64,000 nt of DNA from Streptomyces sp. ICC1. GTDB lineage: Bacteria > Actinomycetota > Actinomycetes > Streptomycetales > Streptomycetaceae. The stretch's first letter is position 1. The number at the start of each line of letters is the position of its first letter. Where the stretch lies: assembly GCF_003287935.1 (NCBI RefSeq), contig NZ_CP030287.1, positions 248,001 through 312,000 on the forward strand, given 5' to 3'. Positions 17,334-26,069 of the stretch are shown one piece after another. The translations under genes were made by a program, and so were the position numbers. Under the pieces are notes generated by a model, which saw only the letters and a program-made list of their open reading frames with translations, was not told where the DNA came from and searched no databases.

Positions 17334-18356
17334 TCAGCTGCCGACGCGGACCCCGTACGCGAATCCGCTGAGGGATCCGTACAGGACGCCGGCGCTGGGG
17401 TTGGCGGCGTGGAAGACCTTGCCGTTGCCCGCGTACAGCCCGACGTGCTGGAGGTTCGAGTAGAAGACCAGGTCTCCGGGCTGGAGCTCGCTCAGGCTGA
17501 TCTTCGGGCCTTCCTTGACCTGGTCGAAGGTGGTGCGGCCGATGGTGATGCCGGCCTGCTTGTAGGCCCACTGCGTGAGGCCGGAGCAGTCGAACGCGTT
17601 CGGGCCGGTGCCGCCGCGGACGTAGGCCTTGCCGTTCTTGGTCACGGCGGCCCGCAGCGCGTCCGCCGCCCGTCCCGAGCCCTTCACGTTGCTGAGCTCG
17701 GCCTGCTCGGCCGCGCTGCCGCTCTCCTTCTTGGCCTCCTCCTTGAGCTGCGCGCGCTCCTGCGCGGTCAGCGAGTTGAGGAGGGCCTGGGCCTCGGCGA
17801 GCTTGTCCGTCGAGACCTTCTTCTTCTCGGCCAGCTCCTTGCGGGTGGCGTCGAGGTCGGCGAGCTTGCCGGCGGCCTCCTGGCGCTGCTGCGCGAGGCT
17901 GCGCTGCTTGGCCTGGATCTTCTGGACCGACTCGACCTGCTTGCCGCTCAGCTGCTCCAGCGTGGAGGCCTTGTCGAGGTAGTTGTCCGGGTCGGCGGAG
18001 AGGAACAGCGCGAGGGACTGGTCTATGCCACCGGTGCGGTACTGGGCGTTGGCCATCGAACCTATGGTGCCGCGCAGGGTGTTGAGCTCGCCCTGGCCGC
18101 GGGCGACCTGGTCCTGGAGCTGCCCGATCTCCTTCTCGAGGGCGTCCTGGCGCGTCTGGGCGCCGTTGAACTTCTCGGTCGCCTGCTCCGCCTCTTCGTA
18201 GAGGGCGTCGACTTTGGTCTTGACCTCGTCCTTGCTCGGCTTCGCCGGGGCGGCGTTGGCGGCCTGGCCGGAGAGGACCACGGCGGCGGCGGCGGTGACG
18301 GTGAGCACGGTCGCGCGAGTGCGGGTCGGCTGCTTGGGTCGACGGTGGGACGCCAC
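17334..18356 (-). CDS. Secreted NlpC/P60 peptidoglycan hydrolase (RipA-like), copy 2
   Basis: Paralogue of the adjacent downstream hydrolase, 340 residues. A signal peptide ends near ANAAP (about 36), a Lys/Glu-rich coiled coil spans about 45-215, and the NlpC/P60 domain carries C257 in FDCSGLTQ, H304 in LQHVGLYAG and H316 in KVFHAA. The coiled coil may hold the enzyme inactive, as in RipA. The GTG start is preceded by AAGGAG at 9 bases. A promoter-like TTGAAC-18-TAGGGT lies about 100 bases upstream, leaving a leader that carries no recognisable riboswitch. The tandem pair probably arose by duplication. Confidence 0.9.
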   Translation of the reverse strand: MASHRRPKQPTRTRATVLTVTAAAAVVLSGQAANAAPAKPSKDEVKTKVDALYEEAEQATEKFNGAQTRQDALEKEIGQLQDQVARGQGELNTLRGTIGSMANAQYRTGGIDQSLALFLSADPDNYLDKASTLEQLSGKQVESVQKIQAKQRSLAQQRQEAAGKLADLDATRKELAEKKKVSTDKLAEAQALLNSLTAQERAQLKEEAKKESGSAAEQAELSNVKGSGRAADALRAAVTKNGKAYVRGGTGPNAFDCSGLTQWAYKQAGITIGRTTFDQVKEGPKISLSELQPGDLVFYSNLQHVGLYAGNGKVFHAANPSAGVLYGSLSGFAYGVRVGS

Positions 18357-18458
18357 GAAGGCGAGCTCCTTCTTCCTCGAGCCGCCGAAGAACGCAAGCT
18401 CGGCGACACCTTCGCTGTCACCCCGAATGAGTGAACTACCGCACGAAGGTTTGAGGTG

Positions 18459-18488
18459 ACCCTAGTGACCCTTCTGTGATCAGTTCAA
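18459..18488 (-). promoter_or_regulatory. Promoter for the NlpC/P60 gene at 17334-18356
   Basis: On the minus strand TTGAAC (18483-18488) and TAGGGT (18459-18464) are 18 bases apart, a good housekeeping-type promoter. The start site would fall near 18452, giving a leader of about 95 bases before the GTG. The surrounding 253-base gap to the NYN gene holds nothing else I recognise. Confidence 0.5.
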
Positions 18489-18609
18489 ATCCTGCCGGGA
18501 AAAATTTCGCCCTCCGACCAGCTTCTTTACCAAGAGCGCACGCTCTGTGCCGACGACTTGACGGTCCGTCCCCCCGATCACATGCCAATTCCGGCATCAG
18601 GGCCACCCG

Positions 18610-19971
18610 TTACGAAACGCGCGAAAGCCGCTTCAGCAACAAGGCGGACGTCACCGGCCGCGCACCCGCCTTGGCCACCCCGTCGGCGACCTCCCGGTCC
18701 GTGGAGACCACGACCACCGGCCGGCCGGGCGGCTCGGCACGCACCAGCTGGCGGATCAGCTCGTCCGCGGTCACCCCGGCCTTGGAGAACAGCACCCGCA
18801 CCCCGCGCGGCGGCGCGAGCAGCACCGGGGCCGCCAGCTCCGCCCCGTCGAAGACACAGGTCATCTCGGCGCCCGTCTGCGCGGCGAGCATCGACAGCCC
18901 GCCCAGCAGCCGCAGCCGCTGCTTCTCCAGCGGCATCGTCGGGTAGCCGGTCTTGGTGACGTTGTAGCCGTCGATCACCAGGTGCGCCTGGGGCAGCGCC
19001 AACAGCTGGTCCAGCAGCGCCGGGTCGGTCTCCGACAGGGCGCGCGCCGCGATGTCCTTGGGGGTCATCCGGCCCGGCTCCACCGCCTCCACCGTGTCGG
19101 CGGGCCGGGTGGACACCGGCGGCAGTGCGAGCTCCCGGCGCAGCCCCGCGGCCGCGTCCAGCACGGTGTCCAGCAGCAGCCGCAGCCGCATGTCCTCGAT
19201 GCTGCGCCCCTCGCGGGTGGCCCGGCGCGAGGTCTCCAGCGCCGTCTCCACCTCCGCGAGGCGGGACTTGAGCCGCCGGCTCTCGCTCTCGGCGGTGATC
19301 ACCTGCGCGGCCGCCTCGGCACGGATGCCGTCGATCTCGGCGTTGAGCTTGCGCAGGGCCGCGTCGCCCCGCTTGACGTCGCTCAGGGCGCTGCGCAGCT
19401 TGCGCTGAAGCGATTCCGCTTCCTTGCGCGCCGCGTCCAGATCGGCCCGCACCTGGTCGCCGCCCGCGCGCTGCGACTCCCGTACGTGGGCCAGCTCCTC
19501 GCGGAGCCGGTCCATCTCCCGGCGCGCCTCCTCGTCGACCCGCTCGGCGTCGGCGCGCTGCGCCTCCTCGCCGGCGGCGGCCACGAGCTTGGCCCAGCCG
19601 GCCGGCCGCAGGACGTAGGCGGCGGCCGCCACGTCCAGCGGGTCGGCGGCGGCGGGCGGGGCGCCCGACTCCAGCGCCCCGGCCAGCTCGGCCTGCGCCT
19701 CGCGGAGCTTCTCGGCGACCCGGCCGCGGAAGACGGGGTCGCTCTCCACGGCCGTGGCCATGGCATTGCCCGCGAACTTGGCGCGCCGGGTCGGGGTGAA
19801 CCGCGCGTACTGGCGCAGTTGCGCCGGGAGGTCGGCGACCGTCAGACCGCCGAAGGCGTCCGAGACGAGCGCGACGACCCGGCGCCGCACGCCTTCCGGC
19901 AGCGGGCGGTCGAGCACCTCGGCGGCGTCGCCGGCCGCGTCGGCCGGCTCAGCGCCGCTTGCTGGCTCCAC
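18610..19971 (-). CDS. NYN-domain (YacP-like) putative ribonuclease with coiled coil
   Basis: Protein of 453 residues in three parts: an N-terminal helical region (about 1-120), a long charged coiled coil (about 130-265) and a C-terminal NYN domain. The NYN signature strands are LVIDGYNVTKTG, TCVFDGAEL and VVVVSTDREVADG, whose aspartates form the metal site of this PIN-like nuclease fold. YacP/Rae1-type proteins of Firmicutes cleave mRNA on ribosomes, so an RNA-processing role is plausible but inferred. The GTG start at 19971 has a GGGG-rich stretch upstream. It is probably co-transcribed with the small Zn-ribbon gene that starts at 20254. Confidence 0.82.
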   Translation of the reverse strand: MEPASGAEPADAAGDAAEVLDRPLPEGVRRRVVALVSDAFGGLTVADLPAQLRQYARFTPTRRAKFAGNAMATAVESDPVFRGRVAEKLREAQAELAGALESGAPPAAADPLDVAAAAYVLRPAGWAKLVAAAGEEAQRADAERVDEEARREMDRLREELAHVRESQRAGGDQVRADLDAARKEAESLQRKLRSALSDVKRGDAALRKLNAEIDGIRAEAAAQVITAESESRRLKSRLAEVETALETSRRATREGRSIEDMRLRLLLDTVLDAAAGLRRELALPPVSTRPADTVEAVEPGRMTPKDIAARALSETDPALLDQLLALPQAHLVIDGYNVTKTGYPTMPLEKQRLRLLGGLSMLAAQTGAEMTCVFDGAELAAPVLLAPPRGVRVLFSKAGVTADELIRQLVRAEPPGRPVVVVSTDREVADGVAKAGARPVTSALLLKRLSRVS

Positions 19972-20014
19972 AATCCGTCACCCCTACCGTCATTCACCTG
20001 AGGGCGGGGCTCCG

Positions 20015-20254
20015 TCAGGAGTCCGCGCCCGGCCTGTCCACGAGCTCGATCTGGTCCACCGCGTTGCACCAACGGCAGCGCACCGACTCGATGGTCTCAT
20101 TGACCACCTCGCGCTCCTCGACCTTGGGCTCCCCGGCGAGGTCCAGGTGGACGTACTCGACGACCTTCGACGAACGGGTGACGTCGAAGCGCGTGAGGTT
20201 GCCGCACAGGGTGCAGCGCCACCGGGTGGTGTCGGTCGGCAGGGGAACCGTCAT
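20015..20254 (-). CDS. Small CxxC/CxxC protein, putative zinc ribbon
   Basis: Conserved-looking protein of 79 residues with two cysteine pairs, C14/C17 in RCTLCGN and C60/C63 in RCRWCN. These probably bind one zinc ion and bring the two ends together. A charged middle segment (about 30-55) lies between them. I do not recognise a named family. The start ATG at 20252-20254 is preceded by GAAGGAGAG. It ends 43 bases before the NYN-domain gene on the same strand, so the two are likely co-expressed. Confidence 0.75.
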   Translation of the reverse strand: MTVPLPTDTTRWRCTLCGNLTRFDVTRSSKVVEYVHLDLAGEPKVEEREVVNETIESVRCRWCNAVDQIELVDRPGADS

Positions 20255-20364
20255 CAGGCCGTTCTCTCCTTCGGTTCGCGCACACGGCCGCGCCGTGTGC
20301 GCGCGTGCGTGCGTAGCTCGTAACCCTACGGCCTGCCGCGCTCGCGGGCGGGCCCGGCTGGGTC

Positions 20365-21099
20365 ATGCTCGGTCGCATGATCGTAAGGTGGCGGGCCGTA
20401 CGCGAGGCCGCGCGGGGACCGGTGGTCACCCACGCGCTGATCGCCGGCTGCTGTGTGGTGTTCGTGCTGAGCCCGGCGTCGGGGCTCAATCCGGTCTACG
20501 GGACGGATGATGAGCTGCTGGCGACGGGGACGGCGTACTTCCGGCGCTGGGGCGTGGTCCCGGACGAGCTGTTCGCGGGCGGCGGCAGGGCGCTGCTGAC
20601 CCCGCTGACGGCCCTGTTCGTGCACGGCAGCTGGCTCCACCTGCTGGGCAACATGCTCTTCCTCTTCGTCTTCGGGGCGATGACGGAGCAGCGCATGGGC
20701 CGGGCGGGGTTCCTCTGCTTCTACGTCTGTACGGGCTACCTGGCCCTGGCCGCGTACGCGGCGGCGAACGCCTCCTCCGACCAGACCCTCGTCGGGGCCT
20801 CCGGGGCGATCTCAGCGGTGCTGGGGGCCTTCCTGTGCCTGTTCCCCGGGGCGCGCGTGACGAGCCTGTTCCCGTTCCTCTTCTTCGTGCCGCTGCGGTT
20901 CCCCGCGTGGATCGTCCTACTGTTCTGGTTCGCCCTGCAGTGGCTGGCGGCGCACCGGGCGGGAAGCGGTCCGGGCGTGGCCTATCTGGCCCACGTGGTG
21001 GGCTTCTCGGTGGGCTTCCTCTACGCGTGGGTGCGCTACAGGCGTGGGGCTAGAGTGAGGCGGACAGTGCCCGCAGGCGAGGGAGACAGCCAACCGTGA
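20365..21099 (+). CDS. Rhomboid-family intramembrane serine protease
   Basis: Polytopic membrane protein of 244 residues with six or seven hydrophobic helices. The rhomboid signature is complete: HGSWLHLLGN in helix 2, the catalytic serine S146 in VGASGAIS and the catalytic histidine H210 in AYLAHVVGF. It should cleave single-span membrane proteins within the bilayer; its substrate is unknown. A second in-frame ATG at 20377 could be the true start, since neither has a strong ribosome site. Its stop overlaps the next gene in a GTGA arrangement, so the two are translationally coupled. Confidence 0.88.
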   Translation: MLGRMIVRWRAVREAARGPVVTHALIAGCCVVFVLSPASGLNPVYGTDDELLATGTAYFRRWGVVPDELFAGGGRALLTPLTALFVHGSWLHLLGNMLFLFVFGAMTEQRMGRAGFLCFYVCTGYLALAAYAAANASSDQTLVGASGAISAVLGAFLCLFPGARVTSLFPFLFFVPLRFPAWIVLLFWFALQWLAAHRAGSGPGVAYLAHVVGFSVGFLYAWVRYRRGARVRRTVPAGEGDSQP

Positions 21100-21377
21100 T
21101 CACCGCACTCGTGCTCATCAAGACCAGCGTGGACCGGATCCCCGAGATCGCCGAGGCCATCGCCGCGCTGGAGAACGTCAGCGAGGTCTACTCCGTGACG
21201 GGCACCTACGACCTGATCGCGCTGGTCCGCGTGGCCCGCCACGAGGCCCTGGCGGACGTCATCCCGGGCCGCATCAGCAAGATCCCGGGCGTCGAGGCCA
21301 CGGACACGCACGTCGCGTTCCGCACGTACTCCCAGCACGACCTGGAAGCGGCCTTCGCGATCGGCCTGGACGCGTAG
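21096..21377 (+). CDS. Stand-alone Lrp/AsnC ligand-binding (RAM) domain protein
   Basis: Protein of 93 residues consisting only of the effector-binding RAM domain of Lrp/AsnC regulators, with no helix-turn-helix. The beta-alpha-beta pattern begins MITALVLIKTSVDRIPEIAEAI, and the ligand/oligomer loop is VTGTYDLIALVRV. Such single-domain proteins form ring oligomers and may bind amino acids. Its GTG overlaps the rhomboid stop by four bases. Whether it modulates a full-length Lrp regulator is unknown. Confidence 0.85.
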   Translation: MITALVLIKTSVDRIPEIAEAIAALENVSEVYSVTGTYDLIALVRVARHEALADVIPGRISKIPGVEATDTHVAFRTYSQHDLEAAFAIGLDA

Positions 21378-21425
21378 CGGTTCGCCGTCCGGCGGCTCAC
21401 AGTTCCGGCAGGGACCAGGCCCTGC

Positions 21426-21503
21426 TCACGAGGTCGCCCGCCACAGGGGCAGCGGCTCGCCGACGGAAGCCCGCAGGGTCGGTATCGGGTCCCAGTACGT
21501 CAT
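21426..21503 (-). CDS. Possible 25-codon ORF or gene remnant
   Basis: A short frame MTYWDPIPTLRASVGEPL... (25 codons) follows the aminotransferase stop on the same strand after 13 bases. Its composition (Trp, Tyr, Pro) is protein-like, but it has no clear ribosome site. It may be a truncated gene end or noise. Confidence 0.2.
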   Translation of the reverse strand: MTYWDPIPTLRASVGEPLPLWRATS

Positions 21504-21516
21504 GCCCGGCAGCCTG

Positions 21517-22959
21517 TCAGACGGCCGGGACGCAGCGGCCCTCTTCGGTGCGGTACTGCCACTTCGCGCCGTCCGCGACGAGCTCCTTGACCGCGCGGAC
21601 GAAGCGCTCCACGTGCTCGTCGGGGGTGCCGGCGCCGAAGCTGACGCGGATCGCGTTCAGCGAGCGCTCCCCCGGGGCCGCCTCCGGGGCGCCGCACTCG
21701 CCCGGCTCCTGCGGCTCGCTGCCGAGCAGGGTGCGGACCAGCGGGTGGGCGCAGAACAGACCGTCGCGCACGCCGATCCCGTACTCGGCGGAGAGCGCGG
21801 CGGCGAAGTGGGAGCTGTTCCAGCCGTCCACCACGAAGGAGATGACGCCGACGCGGGGGGCGTCGTCGCCGAAGAGGGACAGGACGCGGACCGCCGGGAC
21901 CTCGGCCAGGCCGTCCCGGACCTTGGCGATGAGGTGCCGCTCGCGGGCGACAAGGCTGTCGAAGCCCGCCTCGTTCAGCGCCTTGCAGGCGGCGGCGATG
22001 GAGTAGACGCCGATGACGTTCGGGGAGCCGGCCTCGTGGCGGGCGGCGGTGGTGTGCCACTCGACGTCGACGCCGCCGGCATCCTCCCCGCTGACGCGTC
22101 GCGTCACCTTGCGGGAGGCGCCGCCGCCGGCCAGGTACGGCTCGGCCTGCTGGAGCCAGTCCGCGCGGCCGGCGAGCACGCCCGAGCCGAAGGGCGCGTA
22201 GAGCTTGTGCCCGGAGAAGGCGACCCAGTCGACGTCGAGGTCCTGGACCGAGACGGGGTGGTGCGGGGCCAGCTGGGCGGCGTCCAGGACGATGCGGGCG
22301 CCGTGGGCGTGGGCGACGGCGGCGAGCTCCTTGACGGGCCACAGCTCGCCGGTGACGTTGGAGGCGCCGGTGACGCAGACCAGGGCGGGGCCGTGGCCCC
22401 CTTCAATTGATGCGGTGCGGTCGGCGAGCGCCCGCTCCAGGGTGGCGACGGCCTCGTCCGGGGTGCGGGGGGCGTTGAGGTAGGTGACCTGCGCGTTCGT
22501 CCAGGGCAGCAGCGAGGCGTGGTGCTCGGTCTCGAAGACGAAGACCTGGCAGTCGGCGGGCACGACGGCGGCGAGCAGGTTGAGGGAGTCGGTGGTGGAC
22601 CGGGTGAAGATCACCTGGTCGGTGGGGCGGCAGTCCAGGAACTCGGCGACGGTGACGCGGCTCTGCTCGAACAGGTCGGTGGAGAGCTGCGAGAGGTACC
22701 CGGCGCCGCGGTGCACGCTGCCGTAGTACGGGGCGTAGGCGGCCACGTCGTCCCAGACGCGCTGCAGGGCGGGGGCGCTGGCCGCGTAGTCGAGGGCGGC
22801 GTAGGTGACTTCGCCGCCGGTGACGAGCGGCACGGTGACGTCGCGGCCGAGGACCGGAAGCGGCTCGGCACAGGCGGGGTCGACGGTGACGGCGGTGGTG
22901 ACGGCGGCGGCGGCGGTCGCGATGGTGCTGGTCGCGGCGGCGTTCAGGGTCGCGGACAT
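21517..22959 (-). CDS. Class V aminotransferase (cysteine desulfurase-like)
   Basis: PLP-dependent enzyme of 480 residues from ATG 22959, which has GGGAGA upstream; longer upstream frames look like shadow. PLP residues are visible: the TEHHAS histidine, the aspartate in IVLDAAQLAPH and K252 in FSGHKLYAPFGSG. Family members include cysteine desulfurases and isopenicillin N epimerases. No mobile-loop active-site cysteine like SufS is obvious, although GECGAPEAAPG supplies one cysteine in the right region. The extra Ala/Thr-rich N-terminus (1-35) is unusual. The exact reaction is not predictable. Confidence 0.8.
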   Translation of the reverse strand: MSATLNAAATSTIATAAAAVTTAVTVDPACAEPLPVLGRDVTVPLVTGGEVTYAALDYAASAPALQRVWDDVAAYAPYYGSVHRGAGYLSQLSTDLFEQSRVTVAEFLDCRPTDQVIFTRSTTDSLNLLAAVVPADCQVFVFETEHHASLLPWTNAQVTYLNAPRTPDEAVATLERALADRTASIEGGHGPALVCVTGASNVTGELWPVKELAAVAHAHGARIVLDAAQLAPHHPVSVQDLDVDWVAFSGHKLYAPFGSGVLAGRADWLQQAEPYLAGGGASRKVTRRVSGEDAGGVDVEWHTTAARHEAGSPNVIGVYSIAAACKALNEAGFDSLVARERHLIAKVRDGLAEVPAVRVLSLFGDDAPRVGVISFVVDGWNSSHFAAALSAEYGIGVRDGLFCAHPLVRTLLGSEPQEPGECGAPEAAPGERSLNAIRVSFGAGTPDEHVERFVRAVKELVADGAKWQYRTEEGRCVPAV

Positions 22960-23422
22960 GGCGGTATCTCCCGGCAGGCAGGGGTGAATGGCTTCGAAAA
23001 TGCCCGTACGCGGGTACGGCGCTGCGGCCGTCCGGGGGTACGGGAGTGCCTCGGAGTCGGGTGGCGTACTCGGGGTACGCAAAAGTGACCCTGTTCCGAG
23101 GGTTTAAGAAGGGGCTGAGTCGCCCTATCGCATTCGCTTGCTCACGGAAAACGCTCCTCGAGAGACCAGGACCCCTGGTGTTCGAGGGATCCGCGCTTGC
23201 CGTAGACCTCACTGCCCACGACCTGGTCATCACCCGGGGCACCCCGCCACGGAAGGAGGGTTGCCGGACAGCAAGCCGGGGCCAAAACGCTGTCACTCGT
23301 GACCTGCTGAGCATCCTGCCACAAGATCCCGCCGACGCAAGACCCCGGTCCACATGGCGGACCGGGGTCTCCTGTTCCACGCCGTGCTCGGAGCGCGAAC
23401 CCGCGAACCCCGCGCCGGCCGC
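22960..23422. other. 463-base gap between trpD and the aminotransferase gene
   Basis: This stretch holds the trpD terminator at its right end and the aminotransferase promoter region. A relatively AT-rich patch (about 23080-23160) with TTTAAG and GAAAAC lies 120-200 bases before the aminotransferase start. GTAC-containing short repeats (GTACGCGGGTACG, GTACTCGGGGTACGC) follow nearer the gene. No coding frame with a ribosome site is seen. Confidence 0.5.
23340..23370 (-). terminator. Hairpin after trpD
   Basis: A perfect 12-base stem AGACCCCGGTCC/GGACCGGGGTCT (23340-23351 and 23359-23370) with a 7-base loop lies just past the trpD stop and should end that transcript. Confidence 0.75.
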
Positions 23423-24487
23423 TCAGGCGTTGCTCGCCGCCACCCAGCGCGCCAGCGACTCGCGGGCCGCGCCCGAGTCGATCGCCCCGGCCGCCCGCGC
23501 GACGCCCGCCGCGAGCTGCTCCTCCAGCGTGCCCGTGCCCGGGTCGAGGGCGACCAGGGCAGCCGCCGAGTTCAGCAGGACCGCGTCGCGGACCGGGCCG
23601 GGCTCGCCGGCCAGCAGGCGGCGGGCGACGTCCGCGTTGTACGAGGCGTCCTCGCCGCGGAGCGCGGAGACGTCGACCAGTTGGATGCCGATGTCGCGCG
23701 GGTCGAAGGACTGCTCCGTGACCCCGCCGTCGCGGACCCACCAGACCCGCGAGGTAGCCGTGGTGGTGAGCTCGTCGAGGCCGTCGTCGCCGCGGAAGAC
23801 CAGCGCCGAGGAGCCGCGCTCCGCCAGCACGCCCGCCACGATCGGGGCGATCCGGGCGTCGGCGACACCGGTGGCCTGCGCCCGCACCTTGGCCGGGTTC
23901 GTCAGCGGGCCGAGGAAGTTGAAGGTCGTCCGGATGCCCAGCTCCTTGCGGGCCGCGGCCACGTGCCGCAGCGCGGGGTGGAACTTGACCGCGAAGCAGA
24001 AGGTGATCCCGGCCTCCTCGACGACCTCGGCGACCCGCGCCGGGGTCAGGTCGAGGTTGACGCCCAGCTTCTCCAGGACGTCCGAGGACCCGCTGGCCGA
24101 GGAGGAGGCCCGGTTGCCGTGCTTGACCACCTTGGCGCCCGTACCGGCCACGACGATCGCCGACATGGTGGAGATGTTGACCGTCTTGGCGCCGTCGCCG
24201 CCGGTGCCGACGATGTCCACCGTCCGGCCCGGCACCTCGATCAGGTTCGCGTGCGCGTACATCGCCCGGACGAGGCCGGTGATCTCCGCGACCGTCTCCC
24301 CCTTGGCCCGCAGCGCGACCGCGAAACCGGCGATCTGGGCGTCGGTGGCCTCTCCCCGCATGATCCGGTCCATGGCCCAGGCCGAGTCGTCGGCGCCGAG
24401 GTCCCGGCCGGACAGCAGGGCTTCGAGCACACCCGGCCAGCCGCGGGCCGCCACGCTGTCGCCGCCTGCCGGGGTCACCACGTTCAT
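23423..24487 (-). CDS. trpD: Anthranilate phosphoribosyltransferase
   Basis: Tryptophan-biosynthetic enzyme of 354 residues joining anthranilate and PRPP. The PRPP-binding [14 protein letters not shown] motif, the [18 protein letters not shown] loop and the FHPALRH segment that contacts anthranilate are intact. Length and motif order match TrpD. AGGAGC lies just upstream of the ATG at 24485-24487. It is a lone trp gene here, as in S. coelicolor, where I recall trpD (SCO2147) directly preceding qcrB. In this genome the cot cluster lies between them. Confidence 0.95.
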   Translation of the reverse strand: MNVVTPAGGDSVAARGWPGVLEALLSGRDLGADDSAWAMDRIMRGEATDAQIAGFAVALRAKGETVAEITGLVRAMYAHANLIEVPGRTVDIVGTGGDGAKTVNISTMSAIVVAGTGAKVVKHGNRASSSASGSSDVLEKLGVNLDLTPARVAEVVEEAGITFCFAVKFHPALRHVAAARKELGIRTTFNFLGPLTNPAKVRAQATGVADARIAPIVAGVLAERGSSALVFRGDDGLDELTTTATSRVWWVRDGGVTEQSFDPRDIGIQLVDVSALRGEDASYNADVARRLLAGEPGPVRDAVLLNSAAALVALDPGTGTLEEQLAAGVARAAGAIDSGAARESLARWVAASNA

Positions 24488-24621
24488 GGTCCGCTCCTGC
24501 TGCTGGTCTGGATGCCCAGTCGAATGGGAAGGCCTTCAGCCTATCCAGCCCCGGAGACCGCAATGAGCCCCGTCCCGAAGGGCGGACACGCGGGACCGGA
24601 ACTCGGCCACCGCGCACGCGC

Positions 24622-24656
24622 GCGAGCCGGGCCCCGTTCTCCGGGGCCCGGCTCGC
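24622..24656 (-). terminator. Hairpin closing the cot operon
   Basis: A perfect 15-base stem GCGAGCCGGGCCCCG/CGGGGCCCGGCTCGC (24622-24636 and 24642-24656) with a TTCTC loop lies 43 bases past the cotB4 stop. It isolates the cot operon from trpD, whose own promoter must lie in 24488-24621. Confidence 0.75.
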
Positions 24657-24698
24657 CTTCGCACACCGCGGTCAGCCCGGTCAGTGCGGCCAGTGCGG

Positions 24699-26069
24699 TC
24701 AGCGCGGTTCCACCCGCATGGGCAGGGGCCCGGTGGACAGGCTCATGTGCGGCCTCGGCTTGACGCGCGTGCCGGGCACGGGGCGCAGCCGCCACTTGGA
24801 CGCGATGGCCGCCAGCGCCAGCGTGGCCTCGGTGATGCCGAAGACGTCGCCGATGCACTTGCGGCTGCCCGCGCCGAACGGCACGTAGGCGCCGCGGGCC
24901 ACGTCCTTGGCCCGGTCGGGGAGCCAGCGGTCCGGATCGAAGTGCTCCGGCCGGGGGAACAGCCCGGGGATCCGGTGCACCACGTACGGGCTGATGATGA
25001 TGTCGTCGCCCGGCATGAGCGGGACACCCCCCAGCTCGGTGGCCGTGGTCGTGGTCCGGGTGTAGATCCAGGCCGGCGGGTACAGCCGCAGGGTCTCGGT
25101 GAAGACCCGCTGCGTGTACCGCAGCTCGGGGATGTCCTTGAACTCGGGGAACCGCTCCCCCGGACCCCCCAGCACGTGGTCCAGCTCGGCGTGCAGCCGC
25201 GACTCCGCCTCCGGGTTCTGCGCGAGCAGGTGCAGCGCCCAGGTCAGGGCGGAGGCCGTGGTCTCGATGCCGGCCAGCAGCAGGGTCATGACCTGGTCGT
25301 GGACCTCCTGGTCGGAGAGCTTCTCGCCGCTCTCCGGGTCCTCGGCCGCGAGCAGGGCCGACACCAGGTCGCCGCGGTCCCGGTCCGAGGTGCGGTAGTC
25401 CTCGACGATCCCGTCGATCAGCTCGTGCATCTGCTCCAGCGCCCGCGCGAACTCCCGGTTGGCCGGGGTCGGCAGCTTGCCCAGCAGGCCCGTCGGATCC
25501 ACCGCGTTGCGGTAGGCGCCGCGGACGATGACCGGCAGGCAGTGCTGGATGACCGCGACCGCGTGCGGGGCGATGTCGAGGGCGAACAGGGCCCGCGCCG
25601 TGATCCGGGCGGTCAGCGCCTGGGTCACCTCGTTGACGTCGACGACCTGGCCGGCCGTCCACGTGCCGGCCTGCGCCTCCACCTCCTCCTGCATCACGTG
25701 CGCGTACGTGGCGATGCGGGCCGGGTGGAAGGCCGGCTGCACCAGCCGGCGCTGGCGCTTGTGGTCGGCCCAGTCCGAGGTGATCAGGCCGTTGCCGAGG
25801 ATCGGCCGGGCCTTCTCCTTCATCGGACCGCCCGTGTCGAAGACGCGGGCGTTCAGCAGCACCTGCTGGATGAGCTCCGGGTGGCAGGGCAGGAAGGTGC
25901 GCTTGCCGCCGATCCGCAGTTCGACCAGGTCTCCGTGGCGCGGCAGCGAGGACAGGAACCGGACGGGGTCCCTGCCCATGGACAGCGCGTTGCCGAGCAG
26001 CGGGAGCGCGCCCGGTGCCCGGGCCACCCGCCACTCGCGGGTCGCCGTCTTGTCCCGCAGCGTCTTCAT
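24699..26069 (-). CDS. cotB4: Cytochrome P450, CotB4-like (cyclooctatin C-18 hydroxylase)
   Basis: P450 of 456 residues. The I-helix oxygen-activation motif AGIETTAS, the K-helix ETLRLYPP (ExxR) and the heme-ligand loop FGAGSRKCIG are complete. The order of genes (GGPP synthase, CotB2-like cyclase, P450, P450) places it fourth, equivalent to CotB4, which hydroxylates C-18 of the cyclooctatin skeleton in S. melanosporofaciens. Its assignment rests on position, not on active-site identity. It overlaps the preceding P450 by four bases (ATGA). It shares the C-terminal GPLPMR-EPR ending with cotB3, so the pair arose by duplication. No ferredoxin gene accompanies it. Confidence 0.85.
   Translation of the reverse strand: MKTLRDKTATREWRVARAPGALPLLGNALSMGRDPVRFLSSLPRHGDLVELRIGGKRTFLPCHPELIQQVLLNARVFDTGGPMKEKARPILGNGLITSDWADHKRQRRLVQPAFHPARIATYAHVMQEEVEAQAGTWTAGQVVDVNEVTQALTARITARALFALDIAPHAVAVIQHCLPVIVRGAYRNAVDPTGLLGKLPTPANREFARALEQMHELIDGIVEDYRTSDRDRGDLVSALLAAEDPESGEKLSDQEVHDQVMTLLLAGIETTASALTWALHLLAQNPEAESRLHAELDHVLGGPGERFPEFKDIPELRYTQRVFTETLRLYPPAWIYTRTTTTATELGGVPLMPGDDIIISPYVVHRIPGLFPRPEHFDPDRWLPDRAKDVARGAYVPFGAGSRKCIGDVFGITEATLALAAIASKWRLRPVPGTRVKPRPHMSLSTGPLPMRVEPR

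Noticed and set aside
18357..18609. ydaO-type c-di-AMP riboswitch before the NlpC/P60 gene
   Set aside because: Some Streptomyces cell-wall hydrolase genes carry one, so I looked. The region has a good promoter but I could not find the conserved core of that riboswitch, so I do not call it.
20015..20254. Ferredoxin partner for the cot P450s
   Set aside because: The small protein has two CxxC pairs far apart (C14/C17, C60/C63) and lacks the ferredoxin cluster pattern. It also sits 4 kb away with no linked expression.
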